64,000 nt of DNA, taken from the NCBI RefSeq assembly GCF_014200175.1, contig NZ_JACHBD010000003.1, positions 62,001 to 126,000 of the forward strand, written 5' to 3'. The position numbers and the translations under genes are program-made. Below are positions 26,715 through 35,165 of the stretch, piece after piece. Positions within the stretch are counted from its first letter, which is position 1; every line of letters begins with the position of its first letter. The notes beneath the pieces were generated by a model. That model had not been told where the DNA came from, ran no database searches, and worked only from the letters and a program-made list of their open reading frames with translations. This stretch comes from Rhizobium lentis. Its GTDB lineage: Bacteria > Pseudomonadota > Alphaproteobacteria > Rhizobiales > Rhizobiaceae.

Positions 26715-27023
26715 ATGCAAAGCAACTTCAAGACTTCGAAACAACTGGCGGCCGACCCGCACGAGACGGCGATCGCTGTGCTCGGCTGGCTTGCCGGCGA
26801 TCCCGACATGTTCGGCCGCTTCCTCGCGCTCACCGGCGTGGCGCCGGAACAGGTGCGCGGCGCCGTCAACGATCCCGGCTTCCTCGCCGGCATGATGGAT
26901 TTCCTGATGAACCACGAACCGACGGCAATGGCCTTCTGCGCGGCGAGCGGCCTCAGCCCGGAGACGGTGACCGCCGCCTGGCGGCATTTCTCCTCGCCGG
27001 GTCTCGATTCCGGGGAATACTGA
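26715..27023 (+). CDS. DUF3572 family protein
   Basis: A 102-residue, mostly helical protein with the conserved core ETAIAVLGWLAGDPDMFGRFL and the end FCAASGLSPETV..AWRHF, typical of DUF3572. No function is known. It lies 133 bp from divK, divergent, and 2 bp before the HAD-like gene with which it is probably co-transcribed. Confidence 0.85.
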   Translation: MQSNFKTSKQLAADPHETAIAVLGWLAGDPDMFGRFLALTGVAPEQVRGAVNDPGFLAGMMDFLMNHEPTAMAFCAASGLSPETVTAAWRHFSSPGLDSGEY

Positions 27024-27025
27024 GC

Positions 27026-27694
27026 GTGACCGACCTCGATATTTCGCATATCCGCCTCGGCGAGCGGCCGCTGATCGTTTGTGACGTCGACGATGTGGTG
27101 CTGCAGTTCATCGATCCGTTCCAGCTTTTTCTTCAAAGCCTGGGTCATGCGTTCCTGCCGCGATCGTTCCGGCTGCACGGCAACATCGTCTCGACCGCGG
27201 ACGGTGCGGAGATCGAGGGCAACCAGGTGAGCCGGCTGATCGAAGAGTTTTTCGAAACGCAGGAACTGTGGCAGACGCCGGTCGACCACGTCGTCGAAAC
27301 GCTCGGCCGGCTTTCGCAGGCGGCCGATATCCTTTTCCTGACGGCGATGCCGCCACGGTTCCAGGATCAGCGCCGCCGCCTGCTGGACAGCGCCGGGCTG
27401 GCCTTTCCGCTGCTTGCCACTGAGCAGGCCAAGGGGCCGATCGTCCACGCGCTGCATGCCAGCCGCTCCTATCCCGTCGTTTTCATCGATGATATGGCGC
27501 ACAATCTGGATTCCGTCAGGGAACACGTGGCCGATTGCCTGCTCATTCATCTGATGCCGGATTCACCGGTCCATCGTTTCGCGCCGCCAGCCGCCGACGA
27601 CATCACCCGCGCCATCGACTGGACGCATGCCGCTGAGCTGATCGAGGCGCATTTCCGTTCCGGCACGTTCAGGCGCACAACTCCAGCCGCATGA
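27026..27694 (+). CDS. HAD-superfamily hydrolase-like protein
   Basis: A 222-residue protein with HAD motifs: motif I DVDDVV (Asp20, Asp22), motif II FLTAMP and motif IV FIDDMAHN. It is probably a phosphatase-like enzyme of unknown substrate. GTG at 27026 lies two bases after the previous stop and is the only start before motif I. The 3' end overlaps the convergent GNAT gene by 26 bp. Confidence 0.75.
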   Translation: MTDLDISHIRLGERPLIVCDVDDVVLQFIDPFQLFLQSLGHAFLPRSFRLHGNIVSTADGAEIEGNQVSRLIEEFFETQELWQTPVDHVVETLGRLSQAADILFLTAMPPRFQDQRRRLLDSAGLAFPLLATEQAKGPIVHALHASRSYPVVFIDDMAHNLDSVREHVADCLLIHLMPDSPVHRFAPPAADDITRAIDWTHAAELIEAHFRSGTFRRTTPAA

Positions 27695-28262
27695 GCGGCC
27701 GTCCGTCCTTGCGCCTTGCCACAGTCTCGAAGCCGGCCGCAGCAAAGATCGCCGTCGAGCCGATGCAGAGCGTCACGGATTTCGACTGCTTCACGTGGTC
27801 GATCGGACATGCCTCCAGCAGCCTTGCGCCCTGGCGCCTTGCGTGATCGATCGCGCCGGCGAGCAGCCGATGGCTCATTCCCTTGCCGCGCAGCCTGGGC
27901 AGCAGGAAGAAGCAACTGACGGCCCAGATCAACGGATCATGCGCATCGCCCTCCTCCAGCGGCCGAGAAACGGTGCGCGGCGAGTTGAACTGCGGCACGT
28001 CGTGGCGTGGCCCGACCTGCACCCAGGCGACTGGCGCGCCATCGGCATAACCGAGGATGCCCGGCGGCGGCCCCGCATCAATCCGCTCCTGCATATGCGC
28101 CTTGCGCTCGTTCCCGGTCATCTTCGTCCTCGCCGCATGCGGCAGACGCAGCGCCACGCACCAGCAATTGTAGAAAGCGCCCTGCGGCCCGAACAGGGTT
28201 TCGAAGTCGCACCAGCGTTCCGCCGTCACCGGCTCGAAACGAAGATCGTTATCCAAAGGCAA
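27669..28262 (-). CDS. GNAT-family N-acetyltransferase
   Basis: A 197-residue protein. The acetyl-CoA-binding segment reads FFLLPRLRGKGMSHRLL (R-x-x-G-x-G/A type) followed by helix AIDHARRQGA. An N-terminal FYNCWCVAL motif is common in a GNAT group found beside unrelated genes. The target is unknown. It is convergent with the HAD-like gene and divergent from dinB. Confidence 0.8.
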   Translation of the reverse strand: MPLDNDLRFEPVTAERWCDFETLFGPQGAFYNCWCVALRLPHAARTKMTGNERKAHMQERIDAGPPPGILGYADGAPVAWVQVGPRHDVPQFNSPRTVSRPLEEGDAHDPLIWAVSCFFLLPRLRGKGMSHRLLAGAIDHARRQGARLLEACPIDHVKQSKSVTLCIGSTAIFAAAGFETVARRKDGRPLMRLELCA

Positions 28263-28311
28263 AGCTCCCCCTGCTCTTGAGACTCGTCAGCTTAAGGCGT
28301 AGTGTCGCAAC

Positions 28312-28326
28312 GTTCAACCTTTGTTC
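28312..28326 (+). promoter_or_regulatory. LexA (SOS) box upstream of dinB
   Basis: GTTC-N7-GTTC, the alphaproteobacterial LexA operator form, centred 13 bp before ATG 28332. Its position supports that ATG as the real start of dinB, because an upstream GTG at 28302 would place the box inside the gene. DinB is a classic SOS gene. Confidence 0.75.
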
Positions 28327-28331
28327 TCACC

Positions 28332-29624
28332 ATGACGCCCGCGCCTGACAAGACACCCGGCTTCTGTCGCGACTGCCTTGCCGAGCAGAAGGGCGAGGCG
28401 CGCCGTTGCACATCCTGCGGCAGTCCTCGTCTGGTGCGCCATCGCGAGCTCCATGCACTGACGCTGGCGCATATCGATTGCGACGCCTTCTACGCGGCTG
28501 TCGAGAAGCGCGACAATCCTGAGCTTGCCGACAAGCCCGTGATCATCGGCGGCGGCAAACGCGGCGTCGTCTCCACCGCCTGCTACATCGCCCGCATCCA
28601 CGGCGTGCGCTCGGCGATGCCGATGTTCAAGGCGCTGGAGGCATGCCCTCAGGCCGTCGTCATTCGTCCTGACATGGAGAAATATGTTCGGGTCGGGCGC
28701 CAGGTGCGGGCGCTGATGCAGGATTTGACGCCTCTGGTGCAGCCGCTGTCGATCGACGAGGCCTTTCTGGAGCTTGGCGGCACCGAGCGGCTGCATCACG
28801 ACCCGCCGGCACGCACGCTCGCCAAATTCGCCCGGCGCGTCGAAAGGGAGATTGGCATTACCGTTTCGGTCGGACTTTCCTACTGCAAATTCCTCGCCAA
28901 GGTCGCTTCCGACCTGCAGAAGCCACGCGGCTTTTCCGTCATCGGCCGCGAGGAAGCGGTCGAATTCCTGGCGCCGCGGCCGGTCACCACGATCTGGGGT
29001 GTCGGCAAGGCCCTTGCCGCGACGCTGGAAGCGGATGGCATCCGCACCATCAGCCAGTTGCAGCAGATGGAGGAGAACGACCTGATGCGCCGCTACGGCA
29101 GCATCGGCCAGCGGCTCGCCCGCCTGTCGCGCGGCATCGACGACCGCGAGGTGCATCTCAACGATGCCGCCAAGAGCGTCTCGGCCGAGACGACCTTCTT
29201 CGACGACATCTCGCGCTACCACGATCTGGTGCCGATTCTGCGCAATCTTTCCGAAAAGGTCTCCTGGCGCCTGAAGAAAGGCGACATCGCCGGCCACACC
29301 GTCGTGCTGAAGCTGAAGAGCGCCGACTTCAAGACGCGCACCCGCAACCGTAAGCTCGAGGACCCGACCCAGCTGGCCGACAGGATCTTTCGGATCGGGC
29401 TCGAGCTGCTCGAAAAGGAAACGGACGGCACGAAATTCCGGCTGATCGGCATCGGTGTCACCGACCTCGGCGATGCCGCCCGCGCCGATCCGCCCGATCT
29501 CATCGACCGGCAGTCGGGCCGGCGGGCGGCGGCCGAAGCGGCGATGGACAAGCTGCGCGACAAGTTCGGCAAGAACACGGTCGAGACCGGCTACACCTTC
29601 GGCAGCAGAAAGCGCGATCACTAA
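28332..29624 (+). CDS. dinB: DNA polymerase IV with N-terminal zinc-ribbon extension
   Basis: A Y-family translesion polymerase, 430 residues from ATG 28332. An unusual N-terminal extension has two Cys pairs (CRDC...CTSC, about residues 9-30) that look like a zinc ribbon and precede the normal start at [16 protein letters not shown]. Catalytic acidic residues are in HIDCDAF and SIDEAFLE. The helix-hairpin-helix and little-finger domains follow. The gene carries a LexA box at its promoter, so SOS induction is expected. The stop codon lies at the edge of a repeated palindromic element. Confidence 0.93.
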   Translation: MTPAPDKTPGFCRDCLAEQKGEARRCTSCGSPRLVRHRELHALTLAHIDCDAFYAAVEKRDNPELADKPVIIGGGKRGVVSTACYIARIHGVRSAMPMFKALEACPQAVVIRPDMEKYVRVGRQVRALMQDLTPLVQPLSIDEAFLELGGTERLHHDPPARTLAKFARRVEREIGITVSVGLSYCKFLAKVASDLQKPRGFSVIGREEAVEFLAPRPVTTIWGVGKALAATLEADGIRTISQLQQMEENDLMRRYGSIGQRLARLSRGIDDREVHLNDAAKSVSAETTFFDDISRYHDLVPILRNLSEKVSWRLKKGDIAGHTVVLKLKSADFKTRTRNRKLEDPTQLADRIFRIGLELLEKETDGTKFRLIGIGVTDLGDAARADPPDLIDRQSGRRAAAEAAMDKLRDKFGKNTVETGYTFGSRKRDH

Positions 29625-29726
29625 AGCGTGTCGCGATCTTTCAGATTCGCTTGCAGGCTTTAGGTCTTTATTTTCTCGCATGTCTTTATCGCAAAACCGC
29701 GCACACTTTTGCGAGACATGCTCTAA
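29623..29726. repeat. Rhizobial palindromic intergenic element, copy A
   Basis: Starts in the dinB stop codon. It has the same architecture as 63470-63570: an AAAGCG(T/C)GTCGC block, a T-rich middle (TCTTTATTTT), then GCATGTC..TCGCAAAA pairing with TTTTGCGA..GACATGC. I recognise this as a dispersed element of Rhizobium genomes, but I am unsure of its name. Confidence 0.7.
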
Positions 29727-29819
29727 CACGTGAGGCGGGCAACCGGCTCAGCTCATAAAATCTTCCTTAAACTTCGTCCCATAATGTGCCGGACCAGTAT
29801 TGCGTATGGTTGGGTAATC

Positions 29820-31082
29820 ATGGTCTCGCGTTTCGTCTTCGGCCTCGGCTTGCTGTCGGCCACCGCACTCGTGCACCCTGCTTTTTCCGCGGATGTGCGC
29901 ACGCTGCAGATCTTCGTTTCGAAGAACAAGCAGTCGCTCGCGGTCTATGACGGCACCGAGGTCATCGCGACCTCGAAGGTCTCGACCGGCAAGGACGGGC
30001 ACACGACGCCGAGCGGCATTTTCTCGGTGCTCGAAAAGCGGAAATACCACGAATCCAATCTCTATTCGGCCGCCCCGATGCCCTTCATGCAAAGGCTGAC
30101 CTGGTCTGGCATCGCCCTGCATGAATCGAATTCCGTCCCGCGTTACCCGGCCTCGCACGGCTGCGTGCGCATGCCCGGGGCCTTTGCGAAAATGCTCTAT
30201 GGGATGACCGAGCCCGGCATTCCCGTCATCATCAGCGACGGCGAGCTGGCGCCGCAGCCGATCGACCATCCGACCCTTTTCCATCCCGATGCGCCGGCGG
30301 CGATGCCGCTGCTTTCGGATGTCGAATTGCGGCCATCCATGCCCGACAGCCCGCAAAAGCCGGTGCAGGTGGCGATGAACGATACCACCGCCATGCCGAT
30401 GCCGATGCCGATGGTGCAGCCGCATGCGACGCATGAGACCGAGTCGCCAACCGAGCCGATCAGCATGCTTATCACGCGCCGGACGCTGCGCGAGACGGTG
30501 ATCGACATTCAGACCCTTCTCAATCAGCTCGGTTTTTCCGCCGGCGATATGGACGGCTTGCTCGGTCCGGCGACCGTGCAGGCGGTCACGGCCTTCAAGA
30601 CGCTGCGTCCGGCGGAATTTACCGGCGATAAGAGCCTGATCTCCGACAGGCTGCTAAAAGCCGTCTATGCCGCGGCTGGCAAGGGCGAGCCACCGAACGG
30701 CGTCATCATGGTTCGAAAGGCGTTCAAGCCGGTCTTCGAGGCGCCGGTGGCGATCGCCGATCCGGGGCTGGCGCTCGGCACGCATTTCTTCACCCTGCAG
30801 GCGGTCGATGAAAAGACCGGCACGGCGGACTGGCTCGGAATCACGCTCGAAAACAATCTCTCCCGCGAGACGATGAAGCGGCTCGGGATCAGCAATCAGG
30901 AAAGCTCGATCGTCACCGGCAAGCCGATTGCCCGTTCACTGAGCCGGATTTCCATCCCCGACGAGACCCGCCGCAAGATTGACGCGCTGATCGCGCCTGG
31001 CTCGACGCTGACGATCTCCGATACCGGCCTCGGCCGGGAGACCGGCGAAGGCACGAATTTCATTACCATCACCCGCGGCTGA
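29820..31082 (+). CDS. L,D-transpeptidase (YkuD) with peptidoglycan-binding domain
   Basis: A periplasmic enzyme forming 3-3 crosslinks or anchoring proteins to peptidoglycan. ATG 29820 gives a signal peptide ending PAFSA (about 24 residues). An upstream in-frame start would bury it, so 29820 is preferred. The YkuD domain (about 28-150) has the active-site motif SHGCVRM. A Met/Pro-rich linker (PMPMPMVQP) leads to a PG_binding_1 domain (about 225-275, LGFSAGDMDGLLGPAT) and an unassigned C-terminal region. 420 residues. Confidence 0.88.
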   Translation: MVSRFVFGLGLLSATALVHPAFSADVRTLQIFVSKNKQSLAVYDGTEVIATSKVSTGKDGHTTPSGIFSVLEKRKYHESNLYSAAPMPFMQRLTWSGIALHESNSVPRYPASHGCVRMPGAFAKMLYGMTEPGIPVIISDGELAPQPIDHPTLFHPDAPAAMPLLSDVELRPSMPDSPQKPVQVAMNDTTAMPMPMPMVQPHATHETESPTEPISMLITRRTLRETVIDIQTLLNQLGFSAGDMDGLLGPATVQAVTAFKTLRPAEFTGDKSLISDRLLKAVYAAAGKGEPPNGVIMVRKAFKPVFEAPVAIADPGLALGTHFFTLQAVDEKTGTADWLGITLENNLSRETMKRLGISNQESSIVTGKPIARSLSRISIPDETRRKIDALIAPGSTLTISDTGLGRETGEGTNFITITRG

Positions 31083-31083
31083 C

Positions 31084-31181
31084 GGCCATCACCTTGGGTG
31101 ATGTGAATCACCCCGGGTGAGGTTCATTACCCCCGGCGATCCACTTCGCCGCTGGCGATCTACCTCGCCCCCCGGGGCGAT
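31084..31181. repeat. Five tandem ~19-bp palindromic repeats
   Basis: Units at 31084, 31103, 31122, 31141 and 31160 (the last is 22 bp). Unit 1 is GGCCATCACCTTGGGTGAT and unit 2 is GTGAATCACCCCGGGTGAG. Each unit is itself an inverted repeat (ATCACC/GGGTGAT type), and the later units drift to TCGCC/GGCGAT. The array fills the 109-bp gap between the 3' ends of the L,D-transpeptidase gene and dnaE. Confidence 0.85.
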
Positions 31182-31191
31182 CGCGTCGCTA

Positions 31192-34100
31192 TCACACAAG
31201 CTCGACGTCGACGACGCCGGGGGCAGCGCGAAGAGCGGCGGCGATCTCCGGGGTGATGCGGTATTTCTCCGGCAGCGCCACTTCAACCTCACGCTTGCCC
31301 TCTTCCTTGATGACGATGAAGGAAACCAGGCCGTCGCCCTTGGCGTTCAGGTGGCCGGCAACCATTTTCAGCGGCCCGGAATCGCGGACATAGACCCGCA
31401 GCGCCTTCTGCATCTGCAGCGACTTTTCCTCCAGCGACTGGATCGTCTGGATGCGCAGACCGATGCCCTCTGGCCGCTCCTCGCCGGTCGCGGTCAGCAG
31501 GAAGGATTTTCCGGACTCCAACATGTCGCGGTATTGGTTCAGCATTTCCGAAAACAGCACGGCCTCGAACTGGCCCGACGAATCCGAAAAAACGATGATG
31601 CCCATCTTGTTGCCGGTGCGGGTCTTGCGCTCCTGCTTGGAGATGACGGTGCCGGCAAGTCGCGCATTGGATGCGCCCTGTTTGATCGCTGCGGAAAATT
31701 CGGCAAAGGTCTGCACCCGCATCTTCTGCAGGATATTGCTGTAGGAATCGAGCGGGTGGGCGGTCAGATAGAAACCCAGCACCTGGAATTCCTTGAGCAG
31801 CCGCTCCGAGGCAAGCCAGGGAGAAAACGGCGGCAGGGCAATCTTCTCGGGCCCCGAGGTCAGGGTGCTGCCGAAAATATCCGACTGACCGCTCAACTTG
31901 TTCTCTTGGGCGCGCTGGGCGTAACCAAGGATACGATCTAGCCCGGCCGAAAGCTGGGCGCGATCCATACCGAAACAATCGAAGGCACCGGCAAAGATCA
32001 GGCTTTCCAGCACGCGGCGGTTGACCTGGCGCGGATCGATGCGCAGGCAGAAATCCTCGATGCCGGCAAAGGGCTTGTCGCCGCGCACCTCGACGATATG
32101 GTCGACGGCGGATTCGCCGACGCCCTTGAGAGCGGCGAGCGCATAATAGATGCGGTTGTCGCCGGTTTCGAACTGGCGGAAGGAGGTCTGCACCGACGGG
32201 GCGATCACCTCGATGCCGAGGCGCTTGGCGTCTTGGCGGAAGTCGTTGACCTTTTCGGTGTTGGACATGTCGAGCGTCATCGAGGCGGCAAGGAATTCGA
32301 CCGGATAATGCGCCTTCATATAGGCCGTCTGGTAGGAGACGATGGCGTAGGCGGCGGCATGCGACTTGTTGAAGCCGTAATTGGCGAACTTCGCCAGCAG
32401 TTCGAAAATATTGTCGGCTTGCGGCTTCGAGACGCCGTTCTTGATGGCGCCATCGACGAAGCGTTCGCGCTGCTGGTCCATCTCGGCCTTGATCTTCTTA
32501 CCCATGGCGCGGCGCAAAAGATCGGCCTCTCCGAGCGAATAACCGGACAGGACCTGGGCGATCTGCATCACCTGTTCCTGATAGACGATGACCCCTTGGG
32601 TTTCCTTGAGCAGGTGGTCGATCATCGGATGGATCGATTCCAGCTCTTCGTCACCGTGCTTGCGAGCGTTGTAGGTCGGGATGTTCTCCATCGGACCCGG
32701 ACGATAGAGCGCCACCAGCGCGATGATGTCCTCGATGCAGTCCGGCCTCATGCCGATCAGCGCCTTGCGCATGCCGGCACTTTCCACCTGGAACACGCCG
32801 ACCGTCTCGCCGCGTGACAGCATCTCGTAGGTCTTCTTGTCGTCCAGGGGAATGGCCGCAAGGTCGACACTGATGCCGCGCTTGGCGACGAAATCGACGG
32901 CGACCTTCAGGACGGTCAGCGTCTTCAGGCCGAGGAAGTCGAATTTGACCAGGCCCGCCTGCTCCACCCATTTCATGTTGAACTGGGTGACCGGCATGTC
33001 GGAGCGCGGATCGCGATACATCGGCACCAGCTTGGACAGCGGTCGGTCGCCGATGACGATACCGGCGGCATGGGTCGAGGCATGGCGGTAAAGCCCCTCG
33101 ATCTTCTGAGCGATATCGAGCAGGCGCGCAACCACCGGCTCCTTGGCCGCCTCCTCCTGCAGCTTCGGCTCCTCCTCGATCGCCTTGGAGAGCGGCGTCG
33201 GATTGGCCGGATTGTTCGGCACGAGTTTGCAGATCTTGTCGACCTGGCCGTAGGGCATCTCCAGCACGCGGCCGACGTCGCGCAGTGCTGCGCGCGCCTG
33301 CAGCGAACCGAAGGTGATGATCTGGGCCACCTGTTCGCGGCCGTACTTGGCCTGGACGTATCGGATCACCTCTTCGCGGCGGTCCTGGCAGAAGTCGATG
33401 TCGAAGTCCGGCATCGAGACGCGTTCCGGATTGAGGAAGCGCTCGAACAGCAGCGAAAACCGCAAGGGATCGACGTCGGTGATCGTCAGTGCGTAGGCGA
33501 CCAGCGAACCGGCGCCCGAACCGCGGCCGGGACCAACCGGAATGTCATGCTGCTTGGCCCATTTGATGAAGTCGGCAACGATCAGGAAGTAGCCGGGAAA
33601 GCGCATGCGTTCGATGACGCTGAGCTCGAATTCCAGTCGCTCGCGATAATCCTTTTCCTCGTAACCCGGCGACATGCCGAGGGTCGAAAGCCGCATGTCC
33701 AGCCCTTCGACCGCCTGGCGGCGCAATTCACCCGCCTCGGCGCGTTCGGCTTCCTCGGGGTCGTCGGTCGCACCCGTGAAGCGCGGCAGGATCGGTTTGC
33801 GCGTCTTCAATACGAAGGAGCAGCGCTTGGCGATCTCGATCGTGTTCTCCAGCGCTTCCGGCAGGTCGGCAAAGAGCTTGGCCATCTCGGCGCGGCTCTT
33901 CAGATAATGATCCGGCGTCAGACGAAAGCGGCTGTCGTCGGAGACGATGGCATTATGAGCAACCGCCATCAGCGCATCATGGGCGTCGTAATCGTCGCGC
34001 GTGGGAAAAAAGGCTTCGTTAGTGGCGACCAGCGGCAGGTCGTGGGCATAAGCGAGCCCGACGATCTTCTGCTCATGCCGTTTGTCGTAGGTGCCATGAC

Positions 34101-34689
34101 GCTGCAGTTCGACATAGAGCCGGTCGCCGAAGAGACGCTTCAGCATGAGCAGCCGCGCTTCGGCCTGAGCGGGATGGCCATCCCTGATCGCCCCGTCGAC
34201 CGGCCCTGTCAGGGCGCCGGTCAAGGCGATAAGCCCTTCCGTGCCCGCCTCCTCCAGCCAGGAGGTTCGGACATGGACGGCCTGATTGCCTTCACCGCCG
34301 AGATAGGCGCGGCTGATGAGGTCGACCAGCCTTTCGTATCCGGCCTCCGTCGCTGCGAGAAGAACGATCGACGGCAGCTTGACCAATGCCTGCTGGCCGC
34401 CGCGTTTCTCGGTCTCCAGCCCGTCTTCCATGTCGATCGAGACTTGGCAGCCGATGATCGGCTGCAGACCGTCGTCCATTGCCTTCTGCGAGAATTCGAG
34501 GGCGACGAACAGATTGTTGGTGTCGGTAATCGCGATAGCCGGCTGATTGTCTGCGGTCGCCTTGTAGAGAATCTTCTTCAGCGGCAGCGCGCCTTCGAGA
34601 AGCGAATAGGCGGAATGGACTCTCAGGTGAATGAAGCCCGGCGTGTCGCCGATCGCCTCACCCGTCGAAGCCTTTACCGTATCCGCCAT
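31192..34689 (-). CDS. dnaE: DNA polymerase III alpha subunit
   Basis: Replicative polymerase, 1165 residues from ATG 34689. Another in-frame ATG five codons upstream (34704) has no advantage. The PHP domain begins FIHLRVHSAYSLLEGALPL. The catalytic core has GPGRGSGAGSLVAY and the acidic PDFDIDF. The fingers region has NYGFNKSHAAAYA. A tandem HhH and an OB-fold follow toward the C-terminus. It is the housekeeping DnaE1 by length and content; the mutagenic imuB-dnaE2 cassette is not here. Confidence 0.95.
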   Translation of the reverse strand: MADTVKASTGEAIGDTPGFIHLRVHSAYSLLEGALPLKKILYKATADNQPAIAITDTNNLFVALEFSQKAMDDGLQPIIGCQVSIDMEDGLETEKRGGQQALVKLPSIVLLAATEAGYERLVDLISRAYLGGEGNQAVHVRTSWLEEAGTEGLIALTGALTGPVDGAIRDGHPAQAEARLLMLKRLFGDRLYVELQRHGTYDKRHEQKIVGLAYAHDLPLVATNEAFFPTRDDYDAHDALMAVAHNAIVSDDSRFRLTPDHYLKSRAEMAKLFADLPEALENTIEIAKRCSFVLKTRKPILPRFTGATDDPEEAERAEAGELRRQAVEGLDMRLSTLGMSPGYEEKDYRERLEFELSVIERMRFPGYFLIVADFIKWAKQHDIPVGPGRGSGAGSLVAYALTITDVDPLRFSLLFERFLNPERVSMPDFDIDFCQDRREEVIRYVQAKYGREQVAQIITFGSLQARAALRDVGRVLEMPYGQVDKICKLVPNNPANPTPLSKAIEEEPKLQEEAAKEPVVARLLDIAQKIEGLYRHASTHAAGIVIGDRPLSKLVPMYRDPRSDMPVTQFNMKWVEQAGLVKFDFLGLKTLTVLKVAVDFVAKRGISVDLAAIPLDDKKTYEMLSRGETVGVFQVESAGMRKALIGMRPDCIEDIIALVALYRPGPMENIPTYNARKHGDEELESIHPMIDHLLKETQGVIVYQEQVMQIAQVLSGYSLGEADLLRRAMGKKIKAEMDQQRERFVDGAIKNGVSKPQADNIFELLAKFANYGFNKSHAAAYAIVSYQTAYMKAHYPVEFLAASMTLDMSNTEKVNDFRQDAKRLGIEVIAPSVQTSFRQFETGDNRIYYALAALKGVGESAVDHIVEVRGDKPFAGIEDFCLRIDPRQVNRRVLESLIFAGAFDCFGMDRAQLSAGLDRILGYAQRAQENKLSGQSDIFGSTLTSGPEKIALPPFSPWLASERLLKEFQVLGFYLTAHPLDSYSNILQKMRVQTFAEFSAAIKQGASNARLAGTVISKQERKTRTGNKMGIIVFSDSSGQFEAVLFSEMLNQYRDMLESGKSFLLTATGEERPEGIGLRIQTIQSLEEKSLQMQKALRVYVRDSGPLKMVAGHLNAKGDGLVSFIVIKEEGKREVEVALPEKYRITPEIAAALRAAPGVVDVELV

Positions 34690-34806
34690 GACATGCCTTC
34701 CCAATCACCGATTGAATCAGATGCATTGTCGGGTATGGAGGGCGATGATGTCCAGAAGAAGTCCCGGGTTCGAACCGCATGCTGACCATGCAGTCCCCTG
34801 AAAACT

Positions 34807-34893
34807 TTAGATCGCGATGACGATGAGCGAGAAGCTGGCAACGAACATTGCGATGGAGGTGAATGCTGCGATATCACGGATCATGTCAGTCAT
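34807..34893 (-). CDS. 28-residue membrane peptide under a LexA box
   Basis: ATG at 34893 is preceded by a strong ribosome site (AAAGGAG, spacing 7). The frame runs 28 codons to TAA. The start is MTDMIRDIAAFTS and the rest (IAMFVASFSLIVIAI) is one hydrophobic helix ending at the stop codon, so a single-pass inner-membrane peptide is expected. A GTTC-N7-GTTC LexA box lies 33 bp upstream, next to a TTGACA -35. The size and control recall Caulobacter SidA, a 29-residue SOS-induced membrane inhibitor of cell division, but I cannot claim homology. It lies upstream of dnaE in the same direction. Confidence 0.75.
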   Translation of the reverse strand: MTDMIRDIAAFTSIAMFVASFSLIVIAI

Positions 34894-34926
34894 TTGGCTC
34901 TCCTTTACTCGTTATGTTTTCAATTT

Positions 34927-34941
34927 GTTCGATCTATGTTC
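34927..34941 (-). promoter_or_regulatory. LexA (SOS) box of the 28-residue peptide gene
   Basis: GTTC GATCTAT GTTC on the plus strand (GAAC-N7-GAAC on the coding strand). A TTGACA -35 sits just upstream at 34950-34945, so bound LexA would cover the -35/-10 spacer. The flanking bases TTTGTTC...ATGTTC are shared with the second box at 35105. Confidence 0.7.
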
Positions 34942-35104
34942 CGATGTCAACAGGAATCTTTTCCTTCTTGCTTGCGTTTGAAAAACGCCCCGGCGACGCA
35001 ACGATTCGGCGATGAGCTTGAGATGCCGAGCCGCGGCCTCGCAAGCCCGCCGTGCCGCAAAGGACGTAGACACACCCCGCCGATGACAAAAGCACCGCGC
35101 ATTT

Positions 35105-35119
35105 GTTCTATTTATGTTC
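35105..35119 (+). promoter_or_regulatory. LexA (SOS) box upstream of the DUF5680 gene
   Basis: GTTC TATTTAT GTTC, followed 11 bp later by a perfect rhizobial -10, CTATAT (35131-35136). The box would cover the -35 region of a promoter for the gene at 35166. The rest of the 272-bp divergent gap shows nothing else. Confidence 0.65.
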
Positions 35120-35165
35120 TGCGCATCCTGCTATATCACAACTGACGAGTCAGGCGGAGTACCCT

